From contig JAXFJE010000021.1 in assembly GCA_034168985.1 (NCBI GenBank), positions 124,001 to 188,000 on the forward strand: a DNA stretch of 64,000 bases, in the 5' to 3' direction. The DNA comes from JALEVB01 sp022768265. Its GTDB lineage: Bacteria > Bacillota_I > Bacilli_A > Erysipelotrichales > Erysipelotrichaceae. Position numbers and translations under genes: made by a program. Below are positions 50,657 to 60,387 of the stretch, in pieces; positions within the stretch are counted from its first letter, which is position 1, and each line of letters starts with the position of its first letter. The notes under the pieces are model-generated. The model was not told the origin of the DNA and did not search any database. It saw only the letters and a list, made by a program, of their open reading frames with translations.

Positions 50657-52168
50657 ATGCAAGAATACATCTTAGCTATCGATCAAGGTACAACTAGTAC
50701 CAGAGCGATCTTGTTCGACAAAAATGGCAATGCTATTAAGACCATCCAAAAAGAAATCGAACAATTTTTTCCTCATCCAGGCTGGGTAGAACATGATGCA
50801 AATGAAATTTGGCTACAAACCCTGGCTTGCATGTCAGAAGTTATCCTTCAAAGCGCAATAGAACCACGCCAGATCAAAGCTATAGGAATAACCAATCAGC
50901 GAGAAACCACCGTAGTATGGGATAAAAAAACTGGTATGCCTATCTACCATGCCATCGTTTGGCAATCACGGCAAAGTGACTACATATGTGATGGGTTGAA
51001 AAAACAAGGACTTAATGAATGGTTTAAAAATAAAACAGGTTTGATCATCGATCCTTATTTTTCACTAACTAAAGTAAAATGGATCTTGGATAATGTTCCA
51101 AATGCTCAAGCAAAAGCCGAAAAAGGAGAATTATTATTTGGTACGATCGATTCTTGGCTTTTATATAAGTTAACAGGTGATAAGATCCACGCTACAGATT
51201 ACTCTAATGCTTCTCGAACTTTGATGTACAACATCTATGAATGCAAATGGGATCAAGAAATTCTCGATTTATTAAATATTCCTCCATCAATGTTACCAGA
51301 GGTCAAACCATCTAGTTATATTTATGGTTATACTGCACCCTATCATTTTTTCAATCAAGAAGTACCGATTGCTGGCATAGCAGGTGACCAACAAGCTGCA
51401 CTTTTTGGTCAAGCTTGTTTTGAAAAAGGGATGGCAAAAAACACCTATGGTACGGGTTGCTTCTTACTTATGAATCTTGGCGAAACGCCTTTCCAATCAT
51501 CCCATGGTCTACTAACAACCATCGCTTGGGGCATCGATAACAAGATATACTACGCATTAGAAGGTAGCGTATTTGTTGCCGGAAGTGCCATCCAATGGCT
51601 AAGAGATGGTCTCAAGATCATTGATGATGCAGCACAATCGGAAAAACTTGCTTATGATTGTCCTAATGGCGAAGATATTTATATCGTTCCTGCTTTTGTT
51701 GGTCTTGGAGCCCCTTATTGGGATGATAAAGCCAGAGGAGCAATCTTTGGCTTAACTAGAGGAACATCAAAAAGCCATTTAGCAAAAGCTACTTTAGAAT
51801 CATTAGCTTATCAAACCAAAGATGTTTTAGACACCATGAACTCAGACACAAATTTGCAATTAACAACTTTAAAAGTAGATGGTGGTGCAACTGCTAATAA
51901 TTTCTTGATGCAATTTCAAGCAGACATCTTAAATGTAAATGTTGAACGCAGTCGGTTCAAAGAAACAACAGCCTTAGGAGCATGTTATTTAGCCGGTTTA
52001 GCAGTCAACTTCTTCCATGATAAAGAACAAATCAAAGCTCAACAACAAACCGATAAAACATTTGTTCCAACAATGAGCTTTGACAAGCGCAATCAAAAAT
52101 ACAAAGGTTGGAAAAAAGCTGTTAGATGTTGCCAGATATATGGCCAAGAGGATAAAGAATATGAATGA
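50657..52168 (+). CDS. glpK: Glycerol kinase
   Basis: A 503-residue enzyme that phosphorylates glycerol to glycerol-3-phosphate. Seen: the phosphate loop AIDQGTTSTR (~7-16), ITNQRETTVVWD, AGDQQAALFGQ and GTGCFLLMN. The start at 50657 has GAGGT ten bases upstream and gives the normal family length; an in-frame ATG 21 codons earlier is rejected. No glycerol facilitator gene is in the window. The gene starts a four-gene operon with the two dehydrogenase subunits and a DUF1667 protein. Confidence 0.96.
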   Translation: MQEYILAIDQGTTSTRAILFDKNGNAIKTIQKEIEQFFPHPGWVEHDANEIWLQTLACMSEVILQSAIEPRQIKAIGITNQRETTVVWDKKTGMPIYHAIVWQSRQSDYICDGLKKQGLNEWFKNKTGLIIDPYFSLTKVKWILDNVPNAQAKAEKGELLFGTIDSWLLYKLTGDKIHATDYSNASRTLMYNIYECKWDQEILDLLNIPPSMLPEVKPSSYIYGYTAPYHFFNQEVPIAGIAGDQQAALFGQACFEKGMAKNTYGTGCFLLMNLGETPFQSSHGLLTTIAWGIDNKIYYALEGSVFVAGSAIQWLRDGLKIIDDAAQSEKLAYDCPNGEDIYIVPAFVGLGAPYWDDKARGAIFGLTRGTSKSHLAKATLESLAYQTKDVLDTMNSDTNLQLTTLKVDGGATANNFLMQFQADILNVNVERSRFKETTALGACYLAGLAVNFFHDKEQIKAQQQTDKTFVPTMSFDKRNQKYKGWKKAVRCCQIYGQEDKEYE

Positions 52169-53594
52169 TGTCATTATAATTGGTGGCGGTATCATTGGCG
52201 CATTTATTGCTCATGATCTAAGCCGTTACCAGCTAAAGATAACCTTATTAGAAAAAGATAATGATGTAGCTAATGAAACGACCATGGCCAATAGCGCGAT
52301 CATTCACACCGGATATGATCCTAAAGATGGAAGTTTAAAAGCTATCTTAAACGTTGAAGGTCATCGACTATATCCCCAAATATGCAAAGATCTAGAAGTA
52401 CCTTATCAACAAATTGGTGCCTATATCGTTGCTTACGACGAGGAGGATGAAAAAACTTTAAATAATCTAAAACAAAGAGCCATTGCACGTAACATTCCTT
52501 ATGAAGAATTAACACCTGAACAATTTTTGATTGCAGAACCTTTATTAAACCCTAAAATAAAAAAAGTTTTATCCTTTCCTACTACCGCGATCATCGATCC
52601 TATGCAAACATGTACAGCTTTGATCGATGTTGCCATTACCAATGATGTTGATGTAAAGCTAAATCAAGAAGTAATTTCTATCAACGATACAAATAATGGC
52701 TATATCGTAAACACACAAGATCATAGTTATCATTCACGTTATGTGATAAACTGCGCCGGCATCAATAGTGCAAAGATCGCGAGGATGATCAACGATGAAA
52801 GCTTTGACATCACTTATCGTAAAGGTGAATATTATGTCTTAGATAAAAAAGCAAATTATCTAACCAAGCACATCATCTATCCATGTCCTAGCAAGATGGG
52901 AAAAGGCGTACTTATCGTCCCAACCATCCACCAAAACACTTTACTTGGTCCAACAGCCTTTGATGTGGAAAATGATGATGATATCACCACTTCAAAAGAT
53001 GGATTACAAGAAGTAAAACAAAAAGTTCAAAAAATTATTCCAGAAATTCCTTTTGATCTTGTCATTCGTACCTTTGCTGGGCTTAGAGCAAAAGGATCTA
53101 CTAATGATTTTATAATTTACGAAAATAAACAACATGCACATTTTATCAATGTTGCAGGAATCGATTCTCCAGGAATTGCCAGTGCCCCTGCTATTTCTCG
53201 TTATGTGATCAACAATTTTTTTCATGATCTTCAGCTAAAAGAGAACTACACGATCAAAAGACGGGGATATTATCATTTTGACACCTTAGATGAAGCTAGC
53301 AAGACAAGACTAATCGAGCAAGATCCAAAATTTGGCCATATCATTTGTCGATGTGAAAAGATCAGCGAGCAGGAAATCATCGATTGTATCCATCGTCCAT
53401 TGGTTCCAAAAACCTTAAAAGCGATCAAAAAACGAATTCGCCCAGGAATGGGTAGATGCCAAGGAGGATTCTGTGCACCATTGATCATCAAGATCATTGC
53501 AAAAGAGCTAAACATCCCTGAAGATCAAGTATGCTATGACGCTTATGATTCAAAGATCTTATGTCATGAAAGCAAAGGTGATGATCATGCATAA
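52161..53594 (+). CDS. glpA: FAD-dependent glycerol-3-phosphate dehydrogenase subunit (GlpA-like) with [2Fe-2S] BFD domain
   Basis: A 477-residue flavoprotein. The N-terminus VIIIGGGIIGAFIAHDL binds FAD, and the C-terminal ~80 residues hold a BFD-like domain with cysteines in IICRCEKIS and GMGRCQGGFC for an iron-sulfur cluster. It oxidises glycerol-3-phosphate to dihydroxyacetone phosphate in anaerobic systems. The ATG at 52161 overlaps the end of glpK and has AGAGG nine bases upstream; a longer frame inside glpK is rejected. Confidence 0.9.
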   Translation: MNDVIIIGGGIIGAFIAHDLSRYQLKITLLEKDNDVANETTMANSAIIHTGYDPKDGSLKAILNVEGHRLYPQICKDLEVPYQQIGAYIVAYDEEDEKTLNNLKQRAIARNIPYEELTPEQFLIAEPLLNPKIKKVLSFPTTAIIDPMQTCTALIDVAITNDVDVKLNQEVISINDTNNGYIVNTQDHSYHSRYVINCAGINSAKIARMINDESFDITYRKGEYYVLDKKANYLTKHIIYPCPSKMGKGVLIVPTIHQNTLLGPTAFDVENDDDITTSKDGLQEVKQKVQKIIPEIPFDLVIRTFAGLRAKGSTNDFIIYENKQHAHFINVAGIDSPGIASAPAISRYVINNFFHDLQLKENYTIKRRGYYHFDTLDEASKTRLIEQDPKFGHIICRCEKISEQEIIDCIHRPLVPKTLKAIKKRIRPGMGRCQGGFCAPLIIKIIAKELNIPEDQVCYDAYDSKILCHESKGDDHA

Positions 53595-54831
53595 AAAATT
53601 AGTTATCATCGGGGCTGGCTCAGGTGGATTATGTGCAGCAATTAGTGCCTATCAACACGGAATCCATGATATCTTGCTTATTGAACAAGATCAGGAAACG
53701 GGAGGAATATTGAACCAATGTATTCACAATGGCTTTGGTTTACATACTTTTAAAGAAGAGCTTACTGGACCGGCCTTTGCACAACGCTTAAAAGATGAAA
53801 TTGCACGATTACCAATTGACATTTGGCTTGATACCTGTGTTACCAAGATTACAAAAGATAAAATGGTCATCTGCCAAAACATCAGTGGTATCCATCACAT
53901 TCAGGCTCAAGCTATCATCATCACTGCAGGTTGTTATGAACGTTCCCAAGGTGCCATTGCCATGCCTGGTCATCGCCCTAAAGGCATCTATACTGCTGGA
54001 CAAGCTCAAAAATTTCTCAACCAAGATGGATATTTAGTAGGTAAAAAAGTTTTCATCTTGGGTTCTGGTGATATTGGATTGATCATGGCAAGACGCATGA
54101 GCCTAGAAGGGGCTAAAGTATATGGCGTAGCTGAGATCATGCCTTATTCAAATGGCTTAAAGCGCAATATCGTTCAATGTTTAGATGACTTTGATATTCC
54201 TCTATATTTAAGTCACACGGTTTCAAATGTATTTGGCAAAGATAAGCTTGAAGCTATTGAAATTAGTCCTGTTGATGAAAATCGTCAGATCATCCCTGAT
54301 CAAGCAAAACGATTTAATGTTGATACGTTATTATTATCAGTTGGCTTGATACCTGAAAATTCCTTGATATATCAATTAGGACTCCCTTTAGACACAAAAA
54401 CCAAAGGTCCTATCGTTGACGAATTTTTGCAATTATCACCTGGAATATTTGCTGCAGGTAATGGCCTACATGTACATGATCTCGTAGACCATGTTGCTAG
54501 TGAAGCAAGACAAGCTGGTATTAACGCTAGCTTATATCTAGAAAATAAGCTTTCTAACAAGTCAATGATCCAAATAATACCAGGTGAAAATGTTAGTTAT
54601 TGCGTCCCACAATTTTTTCACCAAGATAGCATAGGATTTAAACTAAGCTTAAGAGTAAAGCTTCCTATGCCTAAGGCCAAACTACAATTTCTTGACGGTA
54701 ATAAATTATTAAAAGAACAAACAATGTTAAATTTATTTCCTGCTGAAATGATTACATATCTAATACCAGCTAATGTTCTAACATCCATTTCTACAAATCT
54801 AACTATCAAGGTGGTGCCAATAAATGAATAA
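53587..54831 (+). CDS. FAD/NAD(P)-binding oxidoreductase (GlpB-like partner)
   Basis: A 414-residue flavoprotein with GAGSGGLCAAISAYQHG (FAD site), CYERSQGAIAMPGHRP and a second dinucleotide fold (VFILGSGDIGLIMARRM). The order GlpA-like, this protein, DUF1667 is typical of anaerobic Firmicutes, where it likely passes electrons from the first subunit to NAD or another carrier. Its start overlaps the GlpA stop by 8 bases, with AAAGGTG as ribosome site. Confidence 0.9.
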   Translation: MHKKLVIIGAGSGGLCAAISAYQHGIHDILLIEQDQETGGILNQCIHNGFGLHTFKEELTGPAFAQRLKDEIARLPIDIWLDTCVTKITKDKMVICQNISGIHHIQAQAIIITAGCYERSQGAIAMPGHRPKGIYTAGQAQKFLNQDGYLVGKKVFILGSGDIGLIMARRMSLEGAKVYGVAEIMPYSNGLKRNIVQCLDDFDIPLYLSHTVSNVFGKDKLEAIEISPVDENRQIIPDQAKRFNVDTLLLSVGLIPENSLIYQLGLPLDTKTKGPIVDEFLQLSPGIFAAGNGLHVHDLVDHVASEARQAGINASLYLENKLSNKSMIQIIPGENVSYCVPQFFHQDSIGFKLSLRVKLPMPKAKLQFLDGNKLLKEQTMLNLFPAEMITYLIPANVLTSISTNLTIKVVPINE

Positions 54832-55192
54832 ACTATTTATTTGTATATGCTGTCCTAAAGGATGCATCATCGATGTTACATACAATCAAGATAAGATTGA
54901 AAACATCCAAGGAAACTCTTGTAAACGAGGTGCTAGCTATGTTCAAGATGAATTATTTTCACCGACAAGAATGCTTACTTCAACAGTAAAGATCAACAAT
55001 GCCATGCATAAGATGATAAGCGTACAAACAGATAAACCAGTCCCAAAAGATATGATCTTCCCTATCATGAAACAACTACGACATATCTGTGTAGAAGCTC
55101 CGATCAACATCAATGATATCATCATTGCTAACATCTTAGATACCGGGGTAAATATCATTGCTACGCGTAGCATGGAAAAAATAACAAAGTGA
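54824..55192 (+). CDS. DUF1667 protein, cysteine-rich partner of the glycerol-3-phosphate dehydrogenase
   Basis: A 122-residue cytoplasmic protein. Four cysteines in CICCPKGC and GNSCKRGASYVQDE could hold an iron-sulfur cluster, and the rest (PTRMLTSTVKI; DKPVPKDMIFPIMKQL) is characteristic of DUF1667. It overlaps the preceding gene by 8 bases and ends the operon. A role in electron transfer is inferred from context. Confidence 0.88.
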   Translation: MNKLFICICCPKGCIIDVTYNQDKIENIQGNSCKRGASYVQDELFSPTRMLTSTVKINNAMHKMISVQTDKPVPKDMIFPIMKQLRHICVEAPININDIIIANILDTGVNIIATRSMEKITK

Positions 55193-55216
55193 ACCGCTCG
55201 GTTCACTTTTATTTTA
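55187..55216. terminator. Bidirectional terminator between convergent genes
   Basis: AAAGTGAACCG pairs with CGGTTCACTTT around CT, followed by TATTTTAT. Confidence 0.85.
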
Positions 55217-56615
55217 TATCCAACAAATCAAAAGCTTCATCTAAGCTCAACATGATACGCTGATAATCATTATCATACCTTTCTACATATAAGCAATATC
55301 CATTTTTATATAATAATTCCATGATGCCTTTTAGCTTTTGAAAATTATCTTGATCGATATAATAATCATATTTTAAATTACAAAATTTAAAATTATAATT
55401 TAAACCTATTCTAATTCTATTATCATATTGTTTAACATTACTATCAATATCGATGTTTAACAACTCATCATGAATTTTATTGATCATCTGAATATACTTT
55501 GTTTCATAAATATCATCATATTTACCTTCTGCTTTGTCAATATAATAATATTCATTCTTGTCATTTTCAAAATAATTATAATTCAGATCAAAATTAACAT
55601 ATTCTGGATTCTTAAAGGTCATTTCTTCTAAACCAAACATCTTAGTATTAATCTTTATATTATGCAATCCTAAAATCACGATGATCATGGTAATAAAAAG
55701 AATAAAGGAGCGACTATCAAATTTGATCTTTCTCATAGCTATAAAGCTTAAGATATAATAAGCCAACATGATCAATGTAATGCTAAAAATAGTAGAAAAC
55801 GATACTTTATCAACAGCCCAGATCAACAAACAAAGCGTATAAGCTAAAATAATAAATGGATACATTGCTTTAGATGTCGTATTTTGATTGGCATCTTCTA
55901 CGGCTCTTTTGGTAAATAATTTTTTGACATACCAATAGCCGATGATATCCAAGATCACAAAACCAAATAAGATCATGAGCTTATGGTCCATGTAACTAAC
56001 ATTAAAATAAAAATAATCTAATGACAATATATCTTTAAATCTAAAATAAGATAAGGTTTTTCCACCTTTATAGATAAAGGTTTCAAAAGCCATTTGTGCA
56101 AGTAAAGGTAAACAATGATATGCAATGTTATTGATGATGAAATCAATGATATTATTTGTCTTAAATAAGATGAACAAATTAAACAGCAATAAACTAATCC
56201 CAAGGACAATAGCACACCCTAAAATTTCAAATATCATCTTGATTCCATAAAATTGATATATGATGGCATTAATTCCTACAGCGATTAAAATATTAGCTAG
56301 AAAAGGCAATATAAATTCCCATAAGGTTAATAAGAAAAGATGATCAAATAATCTACCTTTGGTAAAAGGCAAGCCAAAATATGTATCACTAGCTTTTTTG
56401 CTATGTACGAAATGATAATTGTAGTATGGAAGGATAAATGATACAATCCACAAAAAACCTAATAGATAATATGCATATCCATTAACACTTATAAACTGAT
56501 TATAATCCCGAAACAAAAGTAAAGGAAGCGGAAACACAACAAAGCCGACCGTAAACAACAAGATCATTAATTTTTTATTTTGTCCTAATGTATATTTGAT
56601 AAAACTACCATTCAT
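55209..56615 (-). CDS. ABC transporter membrane protein (YtrC/YtrD-like)
   Basis: A 468-residue protein with about ten helices and a ~120-residue extracytoplasmic or soluble tail (VDLNYN... region, from ~340). No sequence motif defines a substrate. It overlaps the ATPase gene by 11 bases, with AAAGGGG as ribosome site nine bases before the ATG at 56615; 15 in-frame codons upstream are rejected. It is the membrane partner of the ATPase in a GntR-controlled operon, likely for envelope stress or antibiotic peptide defence. Confidence 0.75.
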   Translation of the reverse strand: MNGSFIKYTLGQNKKLMILLFTVGFVVFPLPLLLFRDYNQFISVNGYAYYLLGFLWIVSFILPYYNYHFVHSKKASDTYFGLPFTKGRLFDHLFLLTLWEFILPFLANILIAVGINAIIYQFYGIKMIFEILGCAIVLGISLLLFNLFILFKTNNIIDFIINNIAYHCLPLLAQMAFETFIYKGGKTLSYFRFKDILSLDYFYFNVSYMDHKLMILFGFVILDIIGYWYVKKLFTKRAVEDANQNTTSKAMYPFIILAYTLCLLIWAVDKVSFSTIFSITLIMLAYYILSFIAMRKIKFDSRSFILFITMIIVILGLHNIKINTKMFGLEEMTFKNPEYVNFDLNYNYFENDKNEYYYIDKAEGKYDDIYETKYIQMINKIHDELLNIDIDSNVKQYDNRIRIGLNYNFKFCNLKYDYYIDQDNFQKLKGIMELLYKNGYCLYVERYDNDYQRIMLSLDEAFDLLDIK

Positions 56616-57489
56616 GGATATATCCCCTTTCATACATTTCGTAAATAAATAATTCTTCAAATGACACGTTCAACACTTCGATAAAGATCGGTTCAAGAGC
56701 TTTTAAATGTTTCAAAACTTCTTCCTTATCATTTTTAAAGATCATATTATACACCTGACCATTTTGGCTACATTTGATCATGTGCAAAGGTTTTAAAAGC
56801 TCCTTATCAAGATTCGCAATAGCCATCTGTACTTTGCAGATCTTCATTTTAGAATCTTGAATATCTCCACTAGCATGAATGGTATGATCAAAGATGATAC
56901 CATAACTATCACAAATATCTTCAAGTTCCCTTAAATTATGACTAGAGATAATAACAGTAATATTTTCATCCAACAATAAATCGCTAATTGCTTGCTTGAA
57001 GATTAATCGCATCAAAGGATCTAAACCATCAAAGGCTTCATCCAACAATAAATACTTTGGTTTTATTGCCAAGGCCAATAAAATGAAGGCTTGCCGCTTC
57101 ATGCCTTTTGAAAAATTTCTAATTTCCTTGGTAGGATCTAAATTAAAGATATTTAAATATTTATCAAAACTCTTTTCATCTAGTGGATAGATGCTAGCAT
57201 AAAAAGCTCTTAAACTATTGATCGTAGCATTCAAAGGATAGTAAACATCATCACTAATCAAGAATATATCTTTTTTTACTTCTTCATTTTCATACACTTC
57301 TTTTCCATCATACAATATCGAACCACTATCCTTATCGTAGATCCCAGCCATCAATCTTAATAGCGTTGATTTACCTGCACCATTGACGCCAACCAAACCA
57401 AACACAGTATTATCTTTGATTTCTAAGTTAATATCACGCAATACGATATTATTACCTAAACTTTTACTTATAGCCTCTAATTTGATCAT
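56605..57489 (-). CDS. ABC transporter ATP-binding protein (YtrB-like)
   Basis: A 294-residue ATPase with Walker A GVNGAGKSTLL, the signature as NFSKGMKRQ (instead of LSGGQ), Walker B YLLLDEAFDGLD and switch His in ISSHNLRELED. The FSKGMKRQ form is common in YtrB-type, export-linked ATPases. It overlaps the GntR gene by four bases. It drives the membrane protein encoded downstream. Confidence 0.9.
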   Translation of the reverse strand: MIKLEAISKSLGNNIVLRDINLEIKDNTVFGLVGVNGAGKSTLLRLMAGIYDKDSGSILYDGKEVYENEEVKKDIFLISDDVYYPLNATINSLRAFYASIYPLDEKSFDKYLNIFNLDPTKEIRNFSKGMKRQAFILLALAIKPKYLLLDEAFDGLDPLMRLIFKQAISDLLLDENITVIISSHNLRELEDICDSYGIIFDHTIHASGDIQDSKMKICKVQMAIANLDKELLKPLHMIKCSQNGQVYNMIFKNDKEEVLKHLKALEPIFIEVLNVSFEELFIYEMYERGYIHEW

Positions 57490-57851
57490 ACTTCCTCCCT
57501 ATAAACTTCCTCGATGATCGCTAATAATTTTTCTTTGGTGATGATTTTACGTTTTTTCCACTGCAAGATCTGCTCCCTACATTCTGCTAGCATACTTTCA
57601 TATATCTCAGCTTGGGGTACTCCTTTTATAAATACCCCTTTTTTATTTAAGGTATAAATATACCCCATTTCTTCTAATTCTTTATATGCTTTCATGACCG
57701 TATTTGGATTGATTCCCAGTTCCATAGCTAAGATCCTTACTGATGGTAGTTTATCATCTTCTTTTAAGATCCCTATTTCAACATATTTAATGACTTGTGT
57801 TTTTAATTGTTCAAAAATAGGTTTAGAACTTCCATTATCAATATAAAACAT
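57486..57851 (-). CDS. GntR-family regulator (YtrA type)
   Basis: A 121-residue repressor: a winged helix (~10-75, KLPSVRILAMELGINPNTVMKAYKELE) and a short two-helix tail, without a large effector domain, as in YtrA. Such regulators control ABC genes and respond to wall-active peptides. It overlaps the ATPase gene by four bases and heads the operon. AAAGGG precedes the ATG. Direct repeats over its promoter are likely its own operator. Confidence 0.9.
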   Translation of the reverse strand: MFYIDNGSSKPIFEQLKTQVIKYVEIGILKEDDKLPSVRILAMELGINPNTVMKAYKELEEMGYIYTLNKKGVFIKGVPQAEIYESMLAECREQILQWKKRKIITKEKLLAIIEEVYREEV

Positions 57852-57863
57852 TTATTACCCTTT

Positions 57864-57918
57864 CTGTACTATCTGTATCATCTGTATTAACTGTACTATT
57901 CATTTTTCTTTTTGTCAA
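57864..57918 (-). promoter_or_regulatory. Promoter and repeat operator of the YtrA-type operon
   Basis: On the minus strand TTGACA (57918-57913), 17 bases, then TACAGT (57895-57890). From the -10 downstream to 57864 the half-site TACAG recurs four times (AGTACAG, ATACAG, ATACAG, AGTACAG), which would place the repressor over the -10 and start point. Confidence 0.75.
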
Positions 57919-57926
57919 CAAAAAAC

Positions 57927-57962
57927 AAAAAGACATCTAAAAATATAGATGCCTTTTTTATC
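57927..57962 (-). terminator. Terminator of the ascorbate-type PTS operon
   Basis: On the minus strand AAAAAGGCATCTAT and TAGATGTCTTTTT form a stem around a short AT loop, followed by more T. Confidence 0.7.
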
Positions 57963-57995
57963 CAATAATATATTATGCCAAAAATATTATCTCAA

Positions 57996-59333
57996 TTAAT
58001 TTTTATTTGTATTTTTCTTATTTGCAAACACACATAGCAACACGAATATTACAACTAATGCTCCTAAGCCAATGTAAGGATTTTGGAAAGCCCACAAAAC
58101 TGCCATTACATCTAAACAGTCATGTCCAACACCGGCTGCTCCATAGGCAGCATAATCAAAGATTGTAAATAAGAATCCTGAACAGAAAATCAAAGCAAAT
58201 CCATATACAACTCCTGCAACCGCAGCGCCTCTTCTTCCACCAGTAGCATTACCATAAATACCTGCAACACCACCTGTAAAGAAAGCACCGATAATTGAAA
58301 CTAGTGGAACAACCCCAAATACTGCAGAACTAGCAAGCATACCAATTATCATTCCTAGAACCCCAGTAATAAAACCAATCATCAATGAATTAGGTGCATA
58401 AGCAAATAATGCTGGAACATCTAATGCTGGAATTGCTCCTGGAACAATTTTATCTGAGATACCTTTAAACGCTGGAACTAATTCTCCAAGGAACATACGA
58501 ACACCTTGTAATAGAATTAAAATACCTGCTGTAAATCCTAAAGCTTTTAAAATACCATACATGATGTAGTTCGTTTCGCCTGCATAAGAAGACACCGCTT
58601 CTGGACCTGCTAAAATTACTACTACTAAATAAAATACACCCATAACAATAGAAACTGACATCGAAGTATCTTTAAAAAATTCTAATGATTCAGGAAGCTT
58701 AATTTCTTCTGCACTTTTTGTTTTATCTCCAACCAATCCACCAATGTAGCCAGCGCCTACTGTTCCAATTGTAGTTAAGTGTGCAATTGCAAACATATCG
58801 CTTCCGCCTGTAACTTTTCTAACCATCGGCTGGCCAATTGCAGGTAAAATTACCATCAAAAGGCCTTGAGCAATTGAGCCTAAAACAATGATCATAGTTT
58901 CATTAAATCCTGCAGCATATAACGCAGAAGCAACTGCTACTGATAAGATCCACATCATATGGCCTGTTAAGAAAATGTATTTTAATGGAGAAAAACGTGC
59001 AATTAATACATTAACAACAAATCCAATTCCCATGATCAAAGCACTTGTCGAAGCAATGATTGGAACACTAGCTTGCATAGCACCTACTACTGCTTCTGAT
59101 GATGTAGCAAAGCCATCTAAATTAAATACTAATGAAAATAAATCAACAAATGGTAATATTTCTGTAACAATCAATGATGACCCAGCTGATAGTACCAACA
59201 TACCCAATGCTGTCTTAACTGAACCTGAGAATACATCTCCGGCACTTTTCCCTTGCAACAATAAACCGATCATTGCAACGATTCCTAGAATAATAGCTGG
59301 AGTTTTAAAAATGTTTAATATAAAGTCTAGCAT
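57996..59333 (-). CDS. PTS ascorbate/galactitol-superfamily subunit IIC (UlaA-like)
   Basis: A 445-residue membrane protein with about eleven helices. GKSAGDVFSGSVKTALGMLVLSAG near the start and the VPAFKGISDKIVPGAIPALD segment are typical of UlaA/SgaT. In known systems it imports L-ascorbate as a 6-phosphate. Here it is with IIB, IIA and a SIS-domain protein, but without an ascorbate lactonase or the later pathway enzymes in the window, so another sugar acid or amino sugar may be the substrate. Confidence 0.88.
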   Translation of the reverse strand: MLDFILNIFKTPAIILGIVAMIGLLLQGKSAGDVFSGSVKTALGMLVLSAGSSLIVTEILPFVDLFSLVFNLDGFATSSEAVVGAMQASVPIIASTSALIMGIGFVVNVLIARFSPLKYIFLTGHMMWILSVAVASALYAAGFNETMIIVLGSIAQGLLMVILPAIGQPMVRKVTGGSDMFAIAHLTTIGTVGAGYIGGLVGDKTKSAEEIKLPESLEFFKDTSMSVSIVMGVFYLVVVILAGPEAVSSYAGETNYIMYGILKALGFTAGILILLQGVRMFLGELVPAFKGISDKIVPGAIPALDVPALFAYAPNSLMIGFITGVLGMIIGMLASSAVFGVVPLVSIIGAFFTGGVAGIYGNATGGRRGAAVAGVVYGFALIFCSGFLFTIFDYAAYGAAGVGHDCLDVMAVLWAFQNPYIGLGALVVIFVLLCVFANKKNTNKN

Positions 59334-59356
59334 AATTGTTTATCCCCTTTCTTTAA

Positions 59357-59632
59357 CTATTTTATTGAGTCCAAATATGCTTTGATTTTTTCTTTTACTT
59401 CATTGACATCCATAATATTATTTACAAACACAACGTTATTTTGGTCAACAAAGTTCTTTCTAAAACCTTCAGTTGTTACAATAAAGTCACATTCTTTACC
59501 TTTTACGGTTCCCATATCCCAGTGTTCAATTTTACATTTTTCTTTCAATTGACTCATTGCAGAATCAACAGTCATCTTCAAGATCAAGCTACTTCCAACA
59601 CCTAAACCACATACAGTTATAATTTTATACAT
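59357..59632 (-). CDS. PTS subunit IIB (lactose/ascorbate type)
   Basis: A 91-residue cytoplasmic protein. The phosphorylated Cys8 is in TVCGLGVGSSLILK, the classic UlaB loop. GGAGG lies six bases before the ATG at 59632; nine upstream codons are rejected. It takes phosphate from the IIA encoded upstream. Confidence 0.92.
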   Translation of the reverse strand: MYKIITVCGLGVGSSLILKMTVDSAMSQLKEKCKIEHWDMGTVKGKECDFIVTTEGFRKNFVDQNNVVFVNNIMDVNEVKEKIKAYLDSIK

Positions 59633-59649
59633 TTTAGACCTCCTACTAA

Positions 59650-60387
59650 TTATAAACAATCAATTAAATCGCGATATTTTGTAATATGTGCTGCATTAAT
59701 TGCATCACCTTTATCTAAATTTGAACTAACATAAGTTGGTGGAACAACACCATTTTCGACGCAAATTTCAATTGCTCTAGATGTAATACAATTCATAACC
59801 AACATTCCTAAAATTGTTGATGTTCCTGTAAACTTATCTGGCATCTTATCTAAAGATAAACATGCATCTCCTGAAACACATTTTACATCAATCACTACAT
59901 CAGCAACATCTTTTAAATTTTTACCCGAAGAATGTCTAGAAGTTACAGAGCTTGAGAAATCAATTGAGGTTAATGCTACAACTTTCATTCCAATCTTTTT
60001 AGCTTCTAAAGCCATATCTACTACTCCAGCATTTCTTCCTGAAATCGATACGATGATCATTGTATCATCTTTGCTAACATTTTCTAATTTTAGATATTCT
60101 CCGCTAAATCCTTCTACTCTTTCTTGTAATGTAGATAATTTTGCTTTAGGGAATAAAGCCAAGTGTGGGATAAGCAAAGCATTAACAGGTACAAGACCTC
60201 CAGCTCTATAGAATACTTCCATAGCGAACATTTGAGAATGTCCACAACCAAATACATGTACTACTCGATCTTTCATAATTGAATCGGCACAGTATTTAGC
60301 AGCTAATTCTATTTTGTCTTTTTCCTCATTAAATTGTCTTTCCATTTGATCTTTTACGATTGAGTAATATTCTTCGTGTTTCATCAT
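59650..60387 (-). CDS. SIS-domain sugar isomerase-like protein
   Basis: A 245-residue cytoplasmic protein of the UPF0309/sugar-isomerase-domain family. VFGCGHSQMFAMEVFYRAGG, IVSISGRNAGVVDMAL and STILGMLVMNCI are SIS features for phosphosugar binding. It probably isomerises or removes a group from the sugar phosphate made by the PTS, but the reaction is unknown. It lies between the IIA and IIB genes, overlapping the IIA stop by four bases (ATGA). Confidence 0.85.
   Translation of the reverse strand: MMKHEEYYSIVKDQMERQFNEEKDKIELAAKYCADSIMKDRVVHVFGCGHSQMFAMEVFYRAGGLVPVNALLIPHLALFPKAKLSTLQERVEGFSGEYLKLENVSKDDTMIIVSISGRNAGVVDMALEAKKIGMKVVALTSIDFSSSVTSRHSSGKNLKDVADVVIDVKCVSGDACLSLDKMPDKFTGTSTILGMLVMNCITSRAIEICVENGVVPPTYVSSNLDKGDAINAAHITKYRDLIDCL

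Noticed and set aside
58888..59385. Open frame of 165 codons on the plus strand
   Set aside because: Antisense to the UlaA-like IIC gene, whose family identity is clear. No ribosome site or domain.
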